Made by a program: the position numbers and the translations under genes | The notes under the pieces: model-generated | Databases searched by the model: none | What the model saw: the letters and a program-made list of their open reading frames with translations, nothing else | What the model was told of the DNA's origin: nothing | In this document: one piece after another, positions 28,070-36,927 of the stretch | How the letters are laid out: each line of letters opens with the position of its first letter | Numbering within the stretch: the stretch's first letter is position 1 | NCBI RefSeq assembly: GCF_018282115.1 | Contig: NZ_CP054306.1 | Span: 2,961,488-3,025,487, forward strand | DNA length: 64,000 bases | From: Synechocystis sp. PCC 7338 | GTDB lineage: Bacteria; Cyanobacteriota; Cyanobacteriia; Cyanobacteriales; Microcystaceae | Direction of reading: 5' to 3'

Positions 28070-29137
28070 ATGATGAGGCGTTGGTTGCTTACTTTGGGAT
28101 TACTTGCACTGGGTTGGCAACAAGGGGTCTGGGCCCTACCCTTTTCCCCAGGCGATCGCCTGGAAGTTTCCATTCCCAACGAAAAATATTTTGCTGGGGT
28201 TTACGTAGTCAACCAGGTCGGGGTGATCGAAGTGCCTTTTTTGGGGCCCGTGGCTGTGGAAGGGTTAGAACGTGCCGCAGTGGAAGAAAAACTCCATCAA
28301 TTACTAACCGACCAGGGTTATTTTCCCCCGGATAAACTCCAGCTATCAGTGCAGGTGCTGCAATGGGCTCCGGTACAAGTGACGGTGGCAGGGGAGGTAT
28401 TCCAGCCAGGGCGGGTACTGATTGAAAATCCTGGAGAACCCAGCAACGAAATTACGGTGCCTCCAGAAAGTCAGTCGGTGACGGGGGATTATCCTTTTTG
28501 GCGCTACGGCATTAACGCACTCCGGGCCGTGGGGGGCGTTTTACCCACAGCGGATGTAGCCAATATTGTGGTGCAACGGGGAGAGGAAGAAATTCCCCTA
28601 GACCTGTCGGGGGTATTCACCGGGGATGCGGTGGCCGATATTCCCCTCATGGCTGGCGATCGACTAGTGGTGCCCAGCACTGGCCAGGTGCAACCGGCCT
28701 TGGCACGTCCCTCCCAAATCACTCCCCCTGGTATAAAAGTATTTATTTCTAACCTCACCGTACCTGCCAATAGCAATGCCACCTCGGCAGTGGGGAACCA
28801 ACAAGAAGGCATCACCTTTCCCTATGGGGCCCGCTTTAGTCAGGCAGTGGTGGCGGCCAACTGTGTGGGGGGTACTGCTAATGTCAACGCCAATCGCCGC
28901 GCTATTTTGGTGCGGGTGGACACGGCCAGTGGAGCAACCCTGGTCACCGAAAAACCGGTGGAAGAATTGGTGCGTAATTCCCACAGCAACACAGACAATC
29001 CCCTACTCATGCCAAGGGACGCCATTGCTTGTTACGATTCCGGTATGACCAACACTAGGGATATTTTCCGCTCCATCACTGATTTACTCAGTCCCCTAGA
29101 CCCCTTTTTGATTTTCCGTAATCTTTTCTTCCGTTAG
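28070..29137 (+). CDS. Wza-like outer-membrane polysaccharide export protein
   Basis: OPX protein with a cleavable signal peptide (MMRRWLLTLGLLALGWQQGVWA, cleaved near ALP). The mature protein starts with the poly-export motif FSPGDRLEVSIPNE, followed by VVNQVGVIEVPFLGPV and an SLBB-like domain (VTVAGEVFQPGRVLIENPG). At 355 aa it is of normal size. No lipobox cysteine is seen, unlike E. coli Wza. The C-terminus ends in a hydrophobic DPFLIFRNLFFR segment. It forms the exit channel partner of the co-polymerase encoded next. Confidence 0.88.
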   Translation: MMRRWLLTLGLLALGWQQGVWALPFSPGDRLEVSIPNEKYFAGVYVVNQVGVIEVPFLGPVAVEGLERAAVEEKLHQLLTDQGYFPPDKLQLSVQVLQWAPVQVTVAGEVFQPGRVLIENPGEPSNEITVPPESQSVTGDYPFWRYGINALRAVGGVLPTADVANIVVQRGEEEIPLDLSGVFTGDAVADIPLMAGDRLVVPSTGQVQPALARPSQITPPGIKVFISNLTVPANSNATSAVGNQQEGITFPYGARFSQAVVAANCVGGTANVNANRRAILVRVDTASGATLVTEKPVEELVRNSHSNTDNPLLMPRDAIACYDSGMTNTRDIFRSITDLLSPLDPFLIFRNLFFR

Positions 29138-29168
29138 GGGTTTTAACTATACCGTTAGGTTAATCGCT

Positions 29169-30695
29169 ATGGCCACCACTTCCTCCTCCCCAACTAAGGA
29201 CCGGTTTCCCAACGGTAATGAATCTGAAGCCCTTAAATCCCCTGAAGATGGTGCCATGGACAATGTTGAGGTAGGGGAAATGGATGGAGAAGAGGGCATC
29301 GCAACAGTTAAACCAAGATTAAGCTTGCCTTTGGGGCGCATTGCTAAATATTTAACTTTGGCGGTGGGGGCCAATACATTACTGTGGGCGGGAACGTTAA
29401 GTTACCTGAAGCACACCGCTCCCACCTACACCAGTGAATTAGTGGTGCATGTCGCTGGTAATGCCCTGGGGGTAAACCTCAACCTCCCCGACGTGGGCCA
29501 GGCGGCCACTTCCACCACCTCCGCCTTTGGCAGTTCTTCTGACCCAAGGGAAAATTACAAATTACTAGCCCTGGGGGATACGGTGATTCAAGAAGCGGCG
29601 GCCAGTGTGAGCATAGATGTGGAAGAATTTGGTGAGCCGAAAATTATCCTCATTCCCAACACCACCACGATTCGTATTTCCCAATCGGGTCCTAGCCCCC
29701 AGATAGCCCAACGCAAAGCCCTCAGTTTGTACCAAACCCTAGAACGGCGGCTCAATACCCTGAGGCAAATTGAACAGGAAAAACGGGACGGGGCCATTAC
29801 TTCCGCCCTGGAGGATTCTCAAAACAAACTTACCCAGGCCCAAGCCCAGTTATCAAACTATAAAGCCCAGTCTGGCTTGAGTTCTTCCCAACAGGTGACT
29901 AATTTGATCAGCACCATCGAGACTCTCCGCAAACAACGGGCGGAAAAGGTGGCCGAAAGTCAACAAATTGGCGATCGCCTGCAAAGTTTGACCTTAGCGG
30001 TGCAATTAACGCCGGAACAAGCTCCCACGGTGTTGGCTCTGCAAACAGACCAATATTTTCAGAAGAGTTTGCAAGAATATACCACCGCCAGCACACAGTT
30101 AAATGCTCTGTTGGAAGAGCGGGGCCCCAACTATCCAGATGTGGTGCAACTCAAACAAAAGCAAGGGGCGGCCCTGGCCACGGTGCTGGAACGGGGTCAA
30201 GCTCTTTTGGGTAAGGCCATTACCCTGGAGGAAATTGAACGGTTGAATTTGGATAATAGCAATGAGTCCGGTGTGAAGCGGGGGGAACTGTTTCAGCAAC
30301 TAATTACCCTGCAGGCTGAGTATGAGGGCATTAGGGCGGAGGTGAATGCGTTAACCCAACAGGTGAGTGAGCTAGAAGCTCGGCTGAAAATTATGGTGCA
30401 AAAGGAATCGGTGCTGGAAAACTATCTCCGTAAAGTGCAGATAGCGGAGGCCATTTTTACTTCCACCCTGGCTAAGGCGGATTTGGGCAAAAGTGACCCC
30501 TTTGGTTCCTTTCCCCTGATGCAATTGGTGGAGCCCCCCACCTTGCCCGATACCCCCTCCGCACCGAAAACTAAGCTAGTGCTGGCCGGAGCGGCGATCG
30601 GTTCTGCCCTGGTTACCTTTGGGCTGACCTTACTGTGGTGGCGCAACACAATTTTAATAGTACTGACCAAAATTTCTCGCCAAATCCTCGCGTGA
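29169..30695 (+). CDS. Wzz/GumC-type polysaccharide co-polymerase (no kinase domain)
   Basis: A 508-aa polysaccharide co-polymerase controlling chain length and bridging to the export channel. The N-terminal 58 residues are acidic and cytoplasmic, TM1 is near residues 59-80 (YLTLAVGANTLLWAGTLSYL), followed by the Wzz-like PTYTSELVVHV strand, a long coiled coil (about 195-430), the PPTLPDTPSAPKTKLVL proline-rich motif, and TM2 near 474-494. The C-terminus stops soon after TM2, so there is no BY-kinase (Walker A/A' and Tyr cluster) as in Wzc; a separate kinase would have to lie elsewhere. Confidence 0.87.
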   Translation: MATTSSSPTKDRFPNGNESEALKSPEDGAMDNVEVGEMDGEEGIATVKPRLSLPLGRIAKYLTLAVGANTLLWAGTLSYLKHTAPTYTSELVVHVAGNALGVNLNLPDVGQAATSTTSAFGSSSDPRENYKLLALGDTVIQEAAASVSIDVEEFGEPKIILIPNTTTIRISQSGPSPQIAQRKALSLYQTLERRLNTLRQIEQEKRDGAITSALEDSQNKLTQAQAQLSNYKAQSGLSSSQQVTNLISTIETLRKQRAEKVAESQQIGDRLQSLTLAVQLTPEQAPTVLALQTDQYFQKSLQEYTTASTQLNALLEERGPNYPDVVQLKQKQGAALATVLERGQALLGKAITLEEIERLNLDNSNESGVKRGELFQQLITLQAEYEGIRAEVNALTQQVSELEARLKIMVQKESVLENYLRKVQIAEAIFTSTLAKADLGKSDPFGSFPLMQLVEPPTLPDTPSAPKTKLVLAGAAIGSALVTFGLTLLWWRNTILIVLTKISRQILA

Positions 30696-31963
30696 ACGAT
30701 CCCATCAAGCCTGAAAATTTTCCCGAACGGCTGGTTTGGTACAGCATGGTCTACATTTATGGTTTTTACCTCCTGGGGGCCACCTACATTGTCGGGTCGG
30801 TGTTGGGGGTAATTCTGGGACTATACGTAGGGCTGAAATGGTGGTTGCAAACGGAAGCCACCCCGGAAGCGGAAAAAATTAAAATCCATTGGCTGATCTG
30901 GGTTTGGATCATTAGCATGGCAATGATGCAGGTGGCATTAGTGATGGGACATTTAGATTTTGACCTGCCCACAAGCACCATTATCAAATCCTCCATTGGC
31001 TGGCTCAAGGGATGGGCGGCCCTAGCCCTGTATCCCCTGGCGGGCTGTTTACCCATTCGGCCCCGACTGATTTACCGAGCCGTTTGTGTGATCTGTTTGC
31101 AAACCCTGCTCATTTCTCCCCTACTAATCATTGCGCCCCTACTCCATTTCCCCGAAATTCTCTATGTTTCTCCCCTCAAAGCGGTGGGAGGCCCAGGCAC
31201 AACTTTTTTTGATGTTTCTTTTTACGAAGTGGATTTTGACGGTTCCATTCGTCAGCGGTTGTTTACTCCCTGGGGGCCGGCGTTGGGCTTTGTGGCCAAT
31301 ATCTATTTCGTGCTCGCCCTTAAGGAAAAAAATAAAAAATGGCGTTGGTTTGGCATTATCGGTTCCCTCTACCTAGCCCAAATTTGCAAGTCCCGCCTGG
31401 CGATCGTTTCCCTGATTTTGACCCCCATTTTCACCTTTTGCCTGGCCCGTCTCAGTCGTCCCTTTACCCTCATGGTGTTGGGCATAGGGAGTACCATTAC
31501 CGGCATCATGGCGCCCTGGTTATTCAACTTATTGGATACCATAATGCGAAAATTCACCGAGGCTCGGTCGGAATCTAGCCGAGTGCGCACCACCTTGAAG
31601 CAAATTGCCGGTTATCGCTGGGAAACGGAAGCTCCCATTTGGGGCCATGGCATTGTGGAATCGGGACCCCACGTGGTGGAATATATGCCCATTGGCTCCC
31701 ACCATACTTGGTACGGTTTGTTATTTGTCAAGGGCATTGTTGGTTTTTATGCTTTGGCCATTCCCATGGTTCTTAGTCTTTTTTTGTTATTAATTAAAGC
31801 CCAACGCTATGCAGTGGCGGAGGCGGGATTGGCAGTATTATTTATTCTTTTTCTCTACACTTTTGGGGAAAATTTAGAAATCCTCGCCTATCTTTATTGG
31901 CCTGGTCTAATTATCATGGGACTGGGTTTTTATGCTTCTGGCGATCGCCCGGATTATCAATGA
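30692..31963 (+). CDS. Wzy/O-antigen ligase-like polysaccharide polymerase
   Basis: A 423-aa polytopic membrane protein with about ten to twelve helices and a large periplasmic loop (about 160-260) as in Wzy/WaaL proteins; the O-antigen-ligase-like segment GSHHTWYGLLFVKGIVGFY follows a polar stretch rich in Arg/Glu. It would join flipped repeat units into polymer. The start is taken as GTG 30692, overlapping the co-polymerase stop by 4 bp (GTGA); the open frame begins at a GTG at 30635 inside the upstream gene. Last gene of the operon; it is convergent with the STAND gene, with 14 bp between the stops. Confidence 0.82.
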   Translation: MNDPIKPENFPERLVWYSMVYIYGFYLLGATYIVGSVLGVILGLYVGLKWWLQTEATPEAEKIKIHWLIWVWIISMAMMQVALVMGHLDFDLPTSTIIKSSIGWLKGWAALALYPLAGCLPIRPRLIYRAVCVICLQTLLISPLLIIAPLLHFPEILYVSPLKAVGGPGTTFFDVSFYEVDFDGSIRQRLFTPWGPALGFVANIYFVLALKEKNKKWRWFGIIGSLYLAQICKSRLAIVSLILTPIFTFCLARLSRPFTLMVLGIGSTITGIMAPWLFNLLDTIMRKFTEARSESSRVRTTLKQIAGYRWETEAPIWGHGIVESGPHVVEYMPIGSHHTWYGLLFVKGIVGFYALAIPMVLSLFLLLIKAQRYAVAEAGLAVLFILFLYTFGENLEILAYLYWPGLIIMGLGFYASGDRPDYQ

Positions 31964-31977
31964 GTCAATGTCACTAG

Positions 31978-34344
31978 CTAAGGTAAGTTGCTAGAAATTG
32001 ATGGTGCATAGATCAAGAGATTATTTTCCAGTTCTGCCTGCACAGCGGGGCTAACATAACAACCACTGTGGAGACATTTATGGAAGAAAACTAGCCCATG
32101 GTAATATTGCCGCAAAAGATTAATTTGGCTGGGGCTTAGTTCAGCTACACAACCAAGCTGATGATGTTGACACACGATGGTTTTCATCCCCTGATACCAA
32201 TCTGGCCCCTGCATCCGCCACCATTGCAACAGGGACGACTTCTCTTCCATGGGGGAAGGTAGTTGCTCTTTGCAAATTTGTAACGCTTTCGTCAAGGCAG
32301 GAGTGAGGGAAAATTTTCTTTCAATATCAAGGGCAAAGCCAAGGTTTAAATACTGCTCAAAAGTAGGATTTTGGGCGAGGGACTGGGCTAAGGAAAGTAT
32401 ACGGATCAATTGTAAATCTAGAGAAATTTCCTGGTGGGGATTTTCACTCAAACTCTGGTCTAGACGGGTAGCTAAATTAAGTCCAAAATCGTAGAGAATG
32501 CCCAAATAAAAAGCCCTAATGGCCACGGGTTTATGGTTAGTCTGGAGTAATTCACTTTTGGTATCTAAATATTTTATTACAGCAATTAAACCAGCATCAC
32601 TGGCCACTAGGCGATCGAGCTCGAATTTCAGTTGCAGTAGAAAATCATCTGCTAGGGGAGCAAGGGAAATGGCCAGAGCAATAACTTCCTGCCAATGGGG
32701 ATCAGTGAGCCGTTGGGCAATAATTTCGGGGTCATTAACTACGGAATCTGCAATGGCTAATTTTTTGCAAAAAACCCACTGTTGAGCCGTCAAATATTCC
32801 TGAAAAATGACATGGGAAAAGCAATACACTGCCTTGGCTTGCTCCACCAAAAGCCCATGTTGCACTTGAATAGCTCGTAGGACATTCTCGCTTTTGAGCC
32901 ACAGCAAATCCCCACTAACGGGGGCGCTGGCAATGCTAGCTAAATATTGTTGAATAATTAATAAAACTTGATCTTTTTCAAAATAAAAATAACCCTGCGC
33001 AAACATGCGGGCAGCTATTTCTGATAATAGTTTTAACTTTTGGGGTAGAGTTAACTCGTTATAGCCATAGTCTGTTTGAAATGCCTGGGAGCGGGAACCC
33101 CGGTTAAGCAGAACGTTTAGCCCTTCTTTATACAGTTTGGCTGGTTTACTGGGCAGTTGGGCCCTTTCTTGGAAAGCACAGCAAATTAACTCTAGTAAAA
33201 GGGGCGTTTTGGCTAGTTCGAGGACGAAGCGATTTTCTGGTCGTCGAAGATGGGCTAATAACTGGTCGCTTTTGCTAATTTTGTCATTGTCTTCAGGGAC
33301 AACGGACTGGTTAAACCAATTGTCAATATAGGATTTAATTTGGTGCTCATTGGCATTGGCAACTTCCAGGTATGTAAAACCAGTAAAAAAGTAATTTTGA
33401 GCAGCAATGCGGGAAGTAATTAAGATATTATTGTTGGGAAAAGATTGCACAAATTCCTGGATTTTTTGCAGAAATTTTTCACTGGTTTTGCGGGAAATTT
33501 CATCCAATGCGTCCAATAGTAACCAGAATTTGCCCTGTTGCAGTAACTCAGTTTGTAGCTCCGGAGTAATCTCTTCGATCACCAATAGGGTTTGGAGATA
33601 ATCTGTCATACTCCAATCTGGTTCATGCTGTTGGTAGCGTTCAATGTCCCGCAGGGGGATGAAAACAGGGATATGATCGGGCTGAATTTGGCTGTTGTAA
33701 CACTGTAGAGCTAGGTACTTCAACAAGGTAGTTTTGCCGGAGCCGGGCCGGCCCAAAATGATCAAATGTCCATGGTGGTCGATGGCCTCCTGAATGGATA
33801 AACCCATGGGCTGGGGCTGGGTCACACCTTGGAGCAAAGACCCTTGTAAATCATCTACCTCCAACCATTGTTGGTGGCTAAGGTGGGGCAACAAACTCAG
33901 ATCAGTGTAAATTTCGTCTAAGGCAAACTGCTGGGTCAAGTTAAAGGAAGATTGTACCCTGCTGTACTGCTTAAAGAACTGGTATCTCAACTTAGCTTTG
34001 ACCGCTAAATAGGTTTCCTCCAAGCTTGGTGGGGGCTGGGGCACGGTGGCTTCCATAACCAGGCGATCGCCTGCCTCGATGCTAACGCCTTCATCTACAT
34101 TGTCAGGGTCATCTTCTCCCTGGGGAAGATCGGCAATTTCCTCCCAATCTAGGCCCAACTGAAAACATAGTTCCATGAAAATGTAACGCTCCACGGGCCT
34201 GCCGCTGAGAAACTTCCAGACCGAATTGCGGGTGGAAAGTCCAGCTTCAGTCGCTAAATAAGCCTGGGTCCAGCCTCGTCTGGTCATGGCCTGTTTTGCC
34301 CTGGCTTGACCGCTAGAGGAAGACTTGAGGGAACGTTTGCTCAT
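31978..34344 (-). CDS. HTH-NACHT (STAND-class) regulatory NTPase
   Basis: A 788-aa signal-transduction ATPase. Residues about 10-75 form a helix-turn-helix-like domain (AMTRRGWTQAYLATEAGLST), then a linker and a NACHT NTPase with Walker A GRPGSGKTTLLKYL (near residue 200), Walker B LLLDALDE (near 275) and sensor NNILITSR. The C-terminal 400 residues are helical repeats without a clear enzymatic domain. ATG 34344 (MSKRSLKSS) is preferred over 34389. It lies 96 bp downstream of the response-regulator gene on the same strand, inside the exopolysaccharide locus, which suggests a transcriptional role; defence NACHT proteins are an alternative reading, made less likely by the context. Confidence 0.85.
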   Translation of the reverse strand: MSKRSLKSSSSGQARAKQAMTRRGWTQAYLATEAGLSTRNSVWKFLSGRPVERYIFMELCFQLGLDWEEIADLPQGEDDPDNVDEGVSIEAGDRLVMEATVPQPPPSLEETYLAVKAKLRYQFFKQYSRVQSSFNLTQQFALDEIYTDLSLLPHLSHQQWLEVDDLQGSLLQGVTQPQPMGLSIQEAIDHHGHLIILGRPGSGKTTLLKYLALQCYNSQIQPDHIPVFIPLRDIERYQQHEPDWSMTDYLQTLLVIEEITPELQTELLQQGKFWLLLDALDEISRKTSEKFLQKIQEFVQSFPNNNILITSRIAAQNYFFTGFTYLEVANANEHQIKSYIDNWFNQSVVPEDNDKISKSDQLLAHLRRPENRFVLELAKTPLLLELICCAFQERAQLPSKPAKLYKEGLNVLLNRGSRSQAFQTDYGYNELTLPQKLKLLSEIAARMFAQGYFYFEKDQVLLIIQQYLASIASAPVSGDLLWLKSENVLRAIQVQHGLLVEQAKAVYCFSHVIFQEYLTAQQWVFCKKLAIADSVVNDPEIIAQRLTDPHWQEVIALAISLAPLADDFLLQLKFELDRLVASDAGLIAVIKYLDTKSELLQTNHKPVAIRAFYLGILYDFGLNLATRLDQSLSENPHQEISLDLQLIRILSLAQSLAQNPTFEQYLNLGFALDIERKFSLTPALTKALQICKEQLPSPMEEKSSLLQWWRMQGPDWYQGMKTIVCQHHQLGCVAELSPSQINLLRQYYHGLVFFHKCLHSGCYVSPAVQAELENNLLIYAPSISSNLP

Positions 34345-34440
34345 GAATTTTTCCACAACAACAGTTAGCCATCCCAAACCCCATCGCACTACTATTGTTA
34401 ACTCGGCTGTAGATGGGGGAAGATGGTCGGCTATTCTTTA

Positions 34441-35373
34441 TTATCCATCGGTTTCCTGGAGTAGGAATCCCAGAAGATGGGAAAGATTTTCCCCTTGTTG
34501 AGTTACTTCCGTCTCCGCCATATCAAGATCCGATCGCCATTGGATAATCACTAGTCCTAGGGGCTGACCCCGCCAAGCAATGGGCTGAACCGCCGTGGGA
34601 AATAGGGCCATGGAAGGCAACTTGGTTGACCAATGGTTCTTTGCCGAAGGAGTCACACCGGCTTTAAACAAAATGCCTCCATCTATTTGCAGGCAAACTA
34701 AGGCGGCAAAGTCATCATTAATAGCGGTGAAATCAATCCCCATAGATTCCACTTCCGGATCGATAACCACAAAAGGAATGGCATCGGCGATCGATGCCAC
34801 CAGCACAATGCGCAATCCGTTGAAAAGTTTTAATGCCCCTGTGAGCATGCCGTTGAGGTAATTTTGGTTAGGATTAGTCTGGGCCAAAGACCGCCAATTT
34901 TCTTGCCAGAAACTATCCCAGTTCCTACGGGAAACCAACTCCTTCCGGGCGGCTTCTACTTCGTTGAACAAGGATTTGAGATTAATTAGTTGATGAATGC
35001 GACGACGGAAAGAAGACCAGTGGATCGGCTTATTGATGTAGTCCGTTGCTCCGGCCGTAAAGGCTTTATCAATGGATTCTTGATCATCCAAAAAAGTGAT
35101 CATTAAAATGGGCACTTTATATCCTCCAGGCAGAAGACGGATTTGCTCGCAACAGGTGAAACCGTCCATACCGGGCATAATTGCATCCAACAGTACAATG
35201 TCCGGTTGTAACTGGATAAATTTATCGAGGCACTCCTGACCGTTAGTGGCTTCCGCCAACCGATAATTATCCTCTTTAAGGGCCATCAACAGCAGCGATC
35301 GGGTGACTCTATCGTCTTCAACCACAAGAACCTTAAAAGTGCGTTGCCCACCGGCCAGATCATCAGACAACAT
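34441..35373 (-). CDS. Response regulator (REC plus GAF-like C-terminal domain)
   Basis: A 310-aa response regulator. The receiver domain (about residues 13-132) has the acidic pair D20/D21 (VVEDD), phosphoacceptor D63 (VLLDAIMPGMDG), the switch Thr in MITF and the conserved Lys in YINKP. The C-terminal 150 residues have a GAF/PAS-like pattern (GLRIVLVASIADAIPFVVID ... GQPLGLVIIQWRSD), with no DNA-binding domain, so its output is probably by protein contact, perhaps with the STAND protein encoded downstream. No cognate histidine kinase is in this window. Its promoter must lie in the 380-bp divergent region. Confidence 0.88.
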   Translation of the reverse strand: MLSDDLAGGQRTFKVLVVEDDRVTRSLLLMALKEDNYRLAEATNGQECLDKFIQLQPDIVLLDAIMPGMDGFTCCEQIRLLPGGYKVPILMITFLDDQESIDKAFTAGATDYINKPIHWSSFRRRIHQLINLKSLFNEVEAARKELVSRRNWDSFWQENWRSLAQTNPNQNYLNGMLTGALKLFNGLRIVLVASIADAIPFVVIDPEVESMGIDFTAINDDFAALVCLQIDGGILFKAGVTPSAKNHWSTKLPSMALFPTAVQPIAWRGQPLGLVIIQWRSDLDMAETEVTQQGENLSHLLGFLLQETDG

Positions 35374-35756
35374 TATTGTGAATAAACCCTGAATTAACGA
35401 GAGATGATTGGTGTCATTGCTTGCTTAAAGAAAAAATCTCACTATTGCCTAATTTTTAGAGAAAATAAAGCCCCACAGACCGCCAAAAATAGTTTTCGTG
35501 CTGAGGAGGAGTGGTTTTTGTCTTCGTTTCCTGCACGGGTTCGGCCCCGTAAACGGTGAGATAGCCTTGATGGACAGATTTTATTGTAACTATTTTGGGC
35601 ATGGCATTTCACCCCATTGGGTTAGACGTTTGGAACCGATTAATCAGAAGTTAGACAAATTTGCCCTGAAGTTAAACATTGGCGTCAACAGGAACGTAGG
35701 TCCTCGTCCTCCATCATTGGAGTTATGGAAAACGTTTCGCCCCGAGGATGCCTACG
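35374..35756. other. Divergent intergenic region of the exopolysaccharide regulators
   Basis: This 383-bp region separates the reverse response-regulator gene from the forward GT2 gene. It contains promoter box 2 (35622-35717) oriented towards the GT2 gene. The response-regulator promoter should be in the A+T-rich left part (35374-35470). A plus-strand frame at 35498 reads through the box into the GT2 gene in another frame and is not credible. Confidence 0.5.
35622..35717 (+). promoter_or_regulatory. Exopolysaccharide promoter box 2 (12-bp-period direct repeats)
   Basis: Same architecture as upstream of 23763: TTAAACA (35672), GTCAACA (35684) and GTAGGTC (35696) at exact 12-bp period, then 9 bp, then a -10-like CATCAT (35712-35717). 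Upstream copies TTAGACA (35651) and TTAGAC (35622) recur at similar spacing. From 35647 to 35700 the two regions are near-identical in long runs (for example AACAGGAACGTAG), so they may derive from a duplicated promoter. The -10 match here is weaker than in boxes 1 and 3. Confidence 0.65.
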
Positions 35757-36797
35757 ATGAAACTAGTCTCTGTGATTATTCCCCTCCACAACACCGAAGC
35801 CTACATTGCCGATACAATTCGTTCTGTGCTGGCCCAAACCTATACCAATTTTGAACTCATAGTTGTGGATGATGAATCCAGCGATCAGAGTGCGATGATC
35901 GTGCGTCAGTTCAAGGACCAACGGATTAAACTAATTCATCAGAAAAATCGGGGACTAGCGGGGTCGCGCAACACGGGAATTCGCCAAGCCCAAGGTGAAT
36001 ATTTCGCTTTTTTAGATGCGGATGACCTCTGGTTACCAGAAAAATTGGCCAGCCACGTTGAACATCTAGACCAAAATCCCCACATTGGGGTAAGTTTTAG
36101 CCGTTCTTCCTTCATTGATGGTCAAGGTCAACCCTTGGGTATCCATCAAATGCCCAAGTTAAAAGACATTGATGCCGGCCATCTCCTCTGCCGTAATCCC
36201 GTGGGCAACGGTTCTGCTCCAGTAATCCGTCGCCAGGTATTGGATGATATTGGTTTTTTGGACGATCGCCATGGTTTTCCCGAGTTCTGTTACTTTGACG
36301 AAGCGTTCCGGTTGCGGTCAGAGGACATTGAATGTTGGATTCGCATTGCCATTGTGACCGACTGGGTAATAGAAGGCATTCCTGCTGCGTTAACTCTCTA
36401 CCGTGTCAATAATCAGGGACTGTCGGCGGATGTGGACTTGCAATTCCAGTCCTGGCTCCAGGTAATGGAAAAAACTGCCCAGTATGCACCAGCATTAGTG
36501 GCCCGATGGGGCAAACCGGCCAAGGCTTATCAATTGCGTTACCTGGCTCGGCGGGCAGTGCGCTTCCAAGACACACACAACGCCCTGAATTTATTAGGCC
36601 AGGCCCTCAGCACCCATTGGCAAATTATTCTAGTGGAACCCCGTCGCACCGGCCTGACCATTGCCGCTGCCTGTTTACTCAAAATCTGTCCCCCTACTTT
36701 TTATCAATCCATCGAGGCGATCGCCATTAAAGTTACCGGAGCTCTGCAGGCCAGAAAAATTGAACGGGAAGCCAACGCTTCGTTCCAACTGGTCTAG
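35757..36797 (+). CDS. GT2 family glycosyltransferase
   Basis: A 346-aa GT-A fold enzyme: VSVIIPLHNTEAYIADTIRSVLAQTY at the N-terminus, VVDDESSDQS, the nucleotide-sugar DXD region FLDADDLW, and a C-terminal helical portion with ADVDLQFQSW. It would elongate the lipid-linked repeat unit from the cytoplasmic face. The start at ATG 35757 (MKLVSVIIP) is favoured because GAGG lies at a proper distance; ATG 35748 is in frame but too close to it. First gene of a second forward transcription unit of the locus. Confidence 0.9.
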   Translation: MKLVSVIIPLHNTEAYIADTIRSVLAQTYTNFELIVVDDESSDQSAMIVRQFKDQRIKLIHQKNRGLAGSRNTGIRQAQGEYFAFLDADDLWLPEKLASHVEHLDQNPHIGVSFSRSSFIDGQGQPLGIHQMPKLKDIDAGHLLCRNPVGNGSAPVIRRQVLDDIGFLDDRHGFPEFCYFDEAFRLRSEDIECWIRIAIVTDWVIEGIPAALTLYRVNNQGLSADVDLQFQSWLQVMEKTAQYAPALVARWGKPAKAYQLRYLARRAVRFQDTHNALNLLGQALSTHWQIILVEPRRTGLTIAAACLLKICPPTFYQSIEAIAIKVTGALQARKIEREANASFQLV

Positions 36798-36831
36798 GGA
36801 ATTTACTGGGAATTTCATCAAAAGCATTAGG

Positions 36832-36877
36832 TTAGACAATTACGTAAACACGACTGTAAACATGCCCCCCTCATACT
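36832..36877 (+). promoter_or_regulatory. Exopolysaccharide promoter box 3 (12-bp-period direct repeats)
   Basis: Three boxes TTAGACA (36832), GTAAACA (36844) and GTAAACA (36856), each 12 bp apart, then nine bases (TGCCCCCCT) and a -10-like CATACT (36872-36877). In box 1 the nine bases are TGCCCCTGG, so the spacing to the -10 is identical and the spacer partly conserved. It lies about 50 bp upstream of the Alg14-like gene. It is the cleanest of the three copies. Confidence 0.7.
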
Positions 36878-36927
36878 GAAAATTAAGGAAAACGGGGTAT
36901 GCCCCCACCATCAATGGGATGCAGACA

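Noticed and set aside
31978-34344. Anti-phage NACHT defence gene
   Set aside because: NACHT proteins can be defence genes, but this one is adjacent to a response regulator within a polysaccharide locus and has an N-terminal HTH, so regulation is the better reading; defence remains a minor alternative.
35498-35854. 118-codon frame over promoter box 2
   Set aside because: It runs through the repeat boxes into the GT2 gene in a different frame and its product has no recognisable domain.
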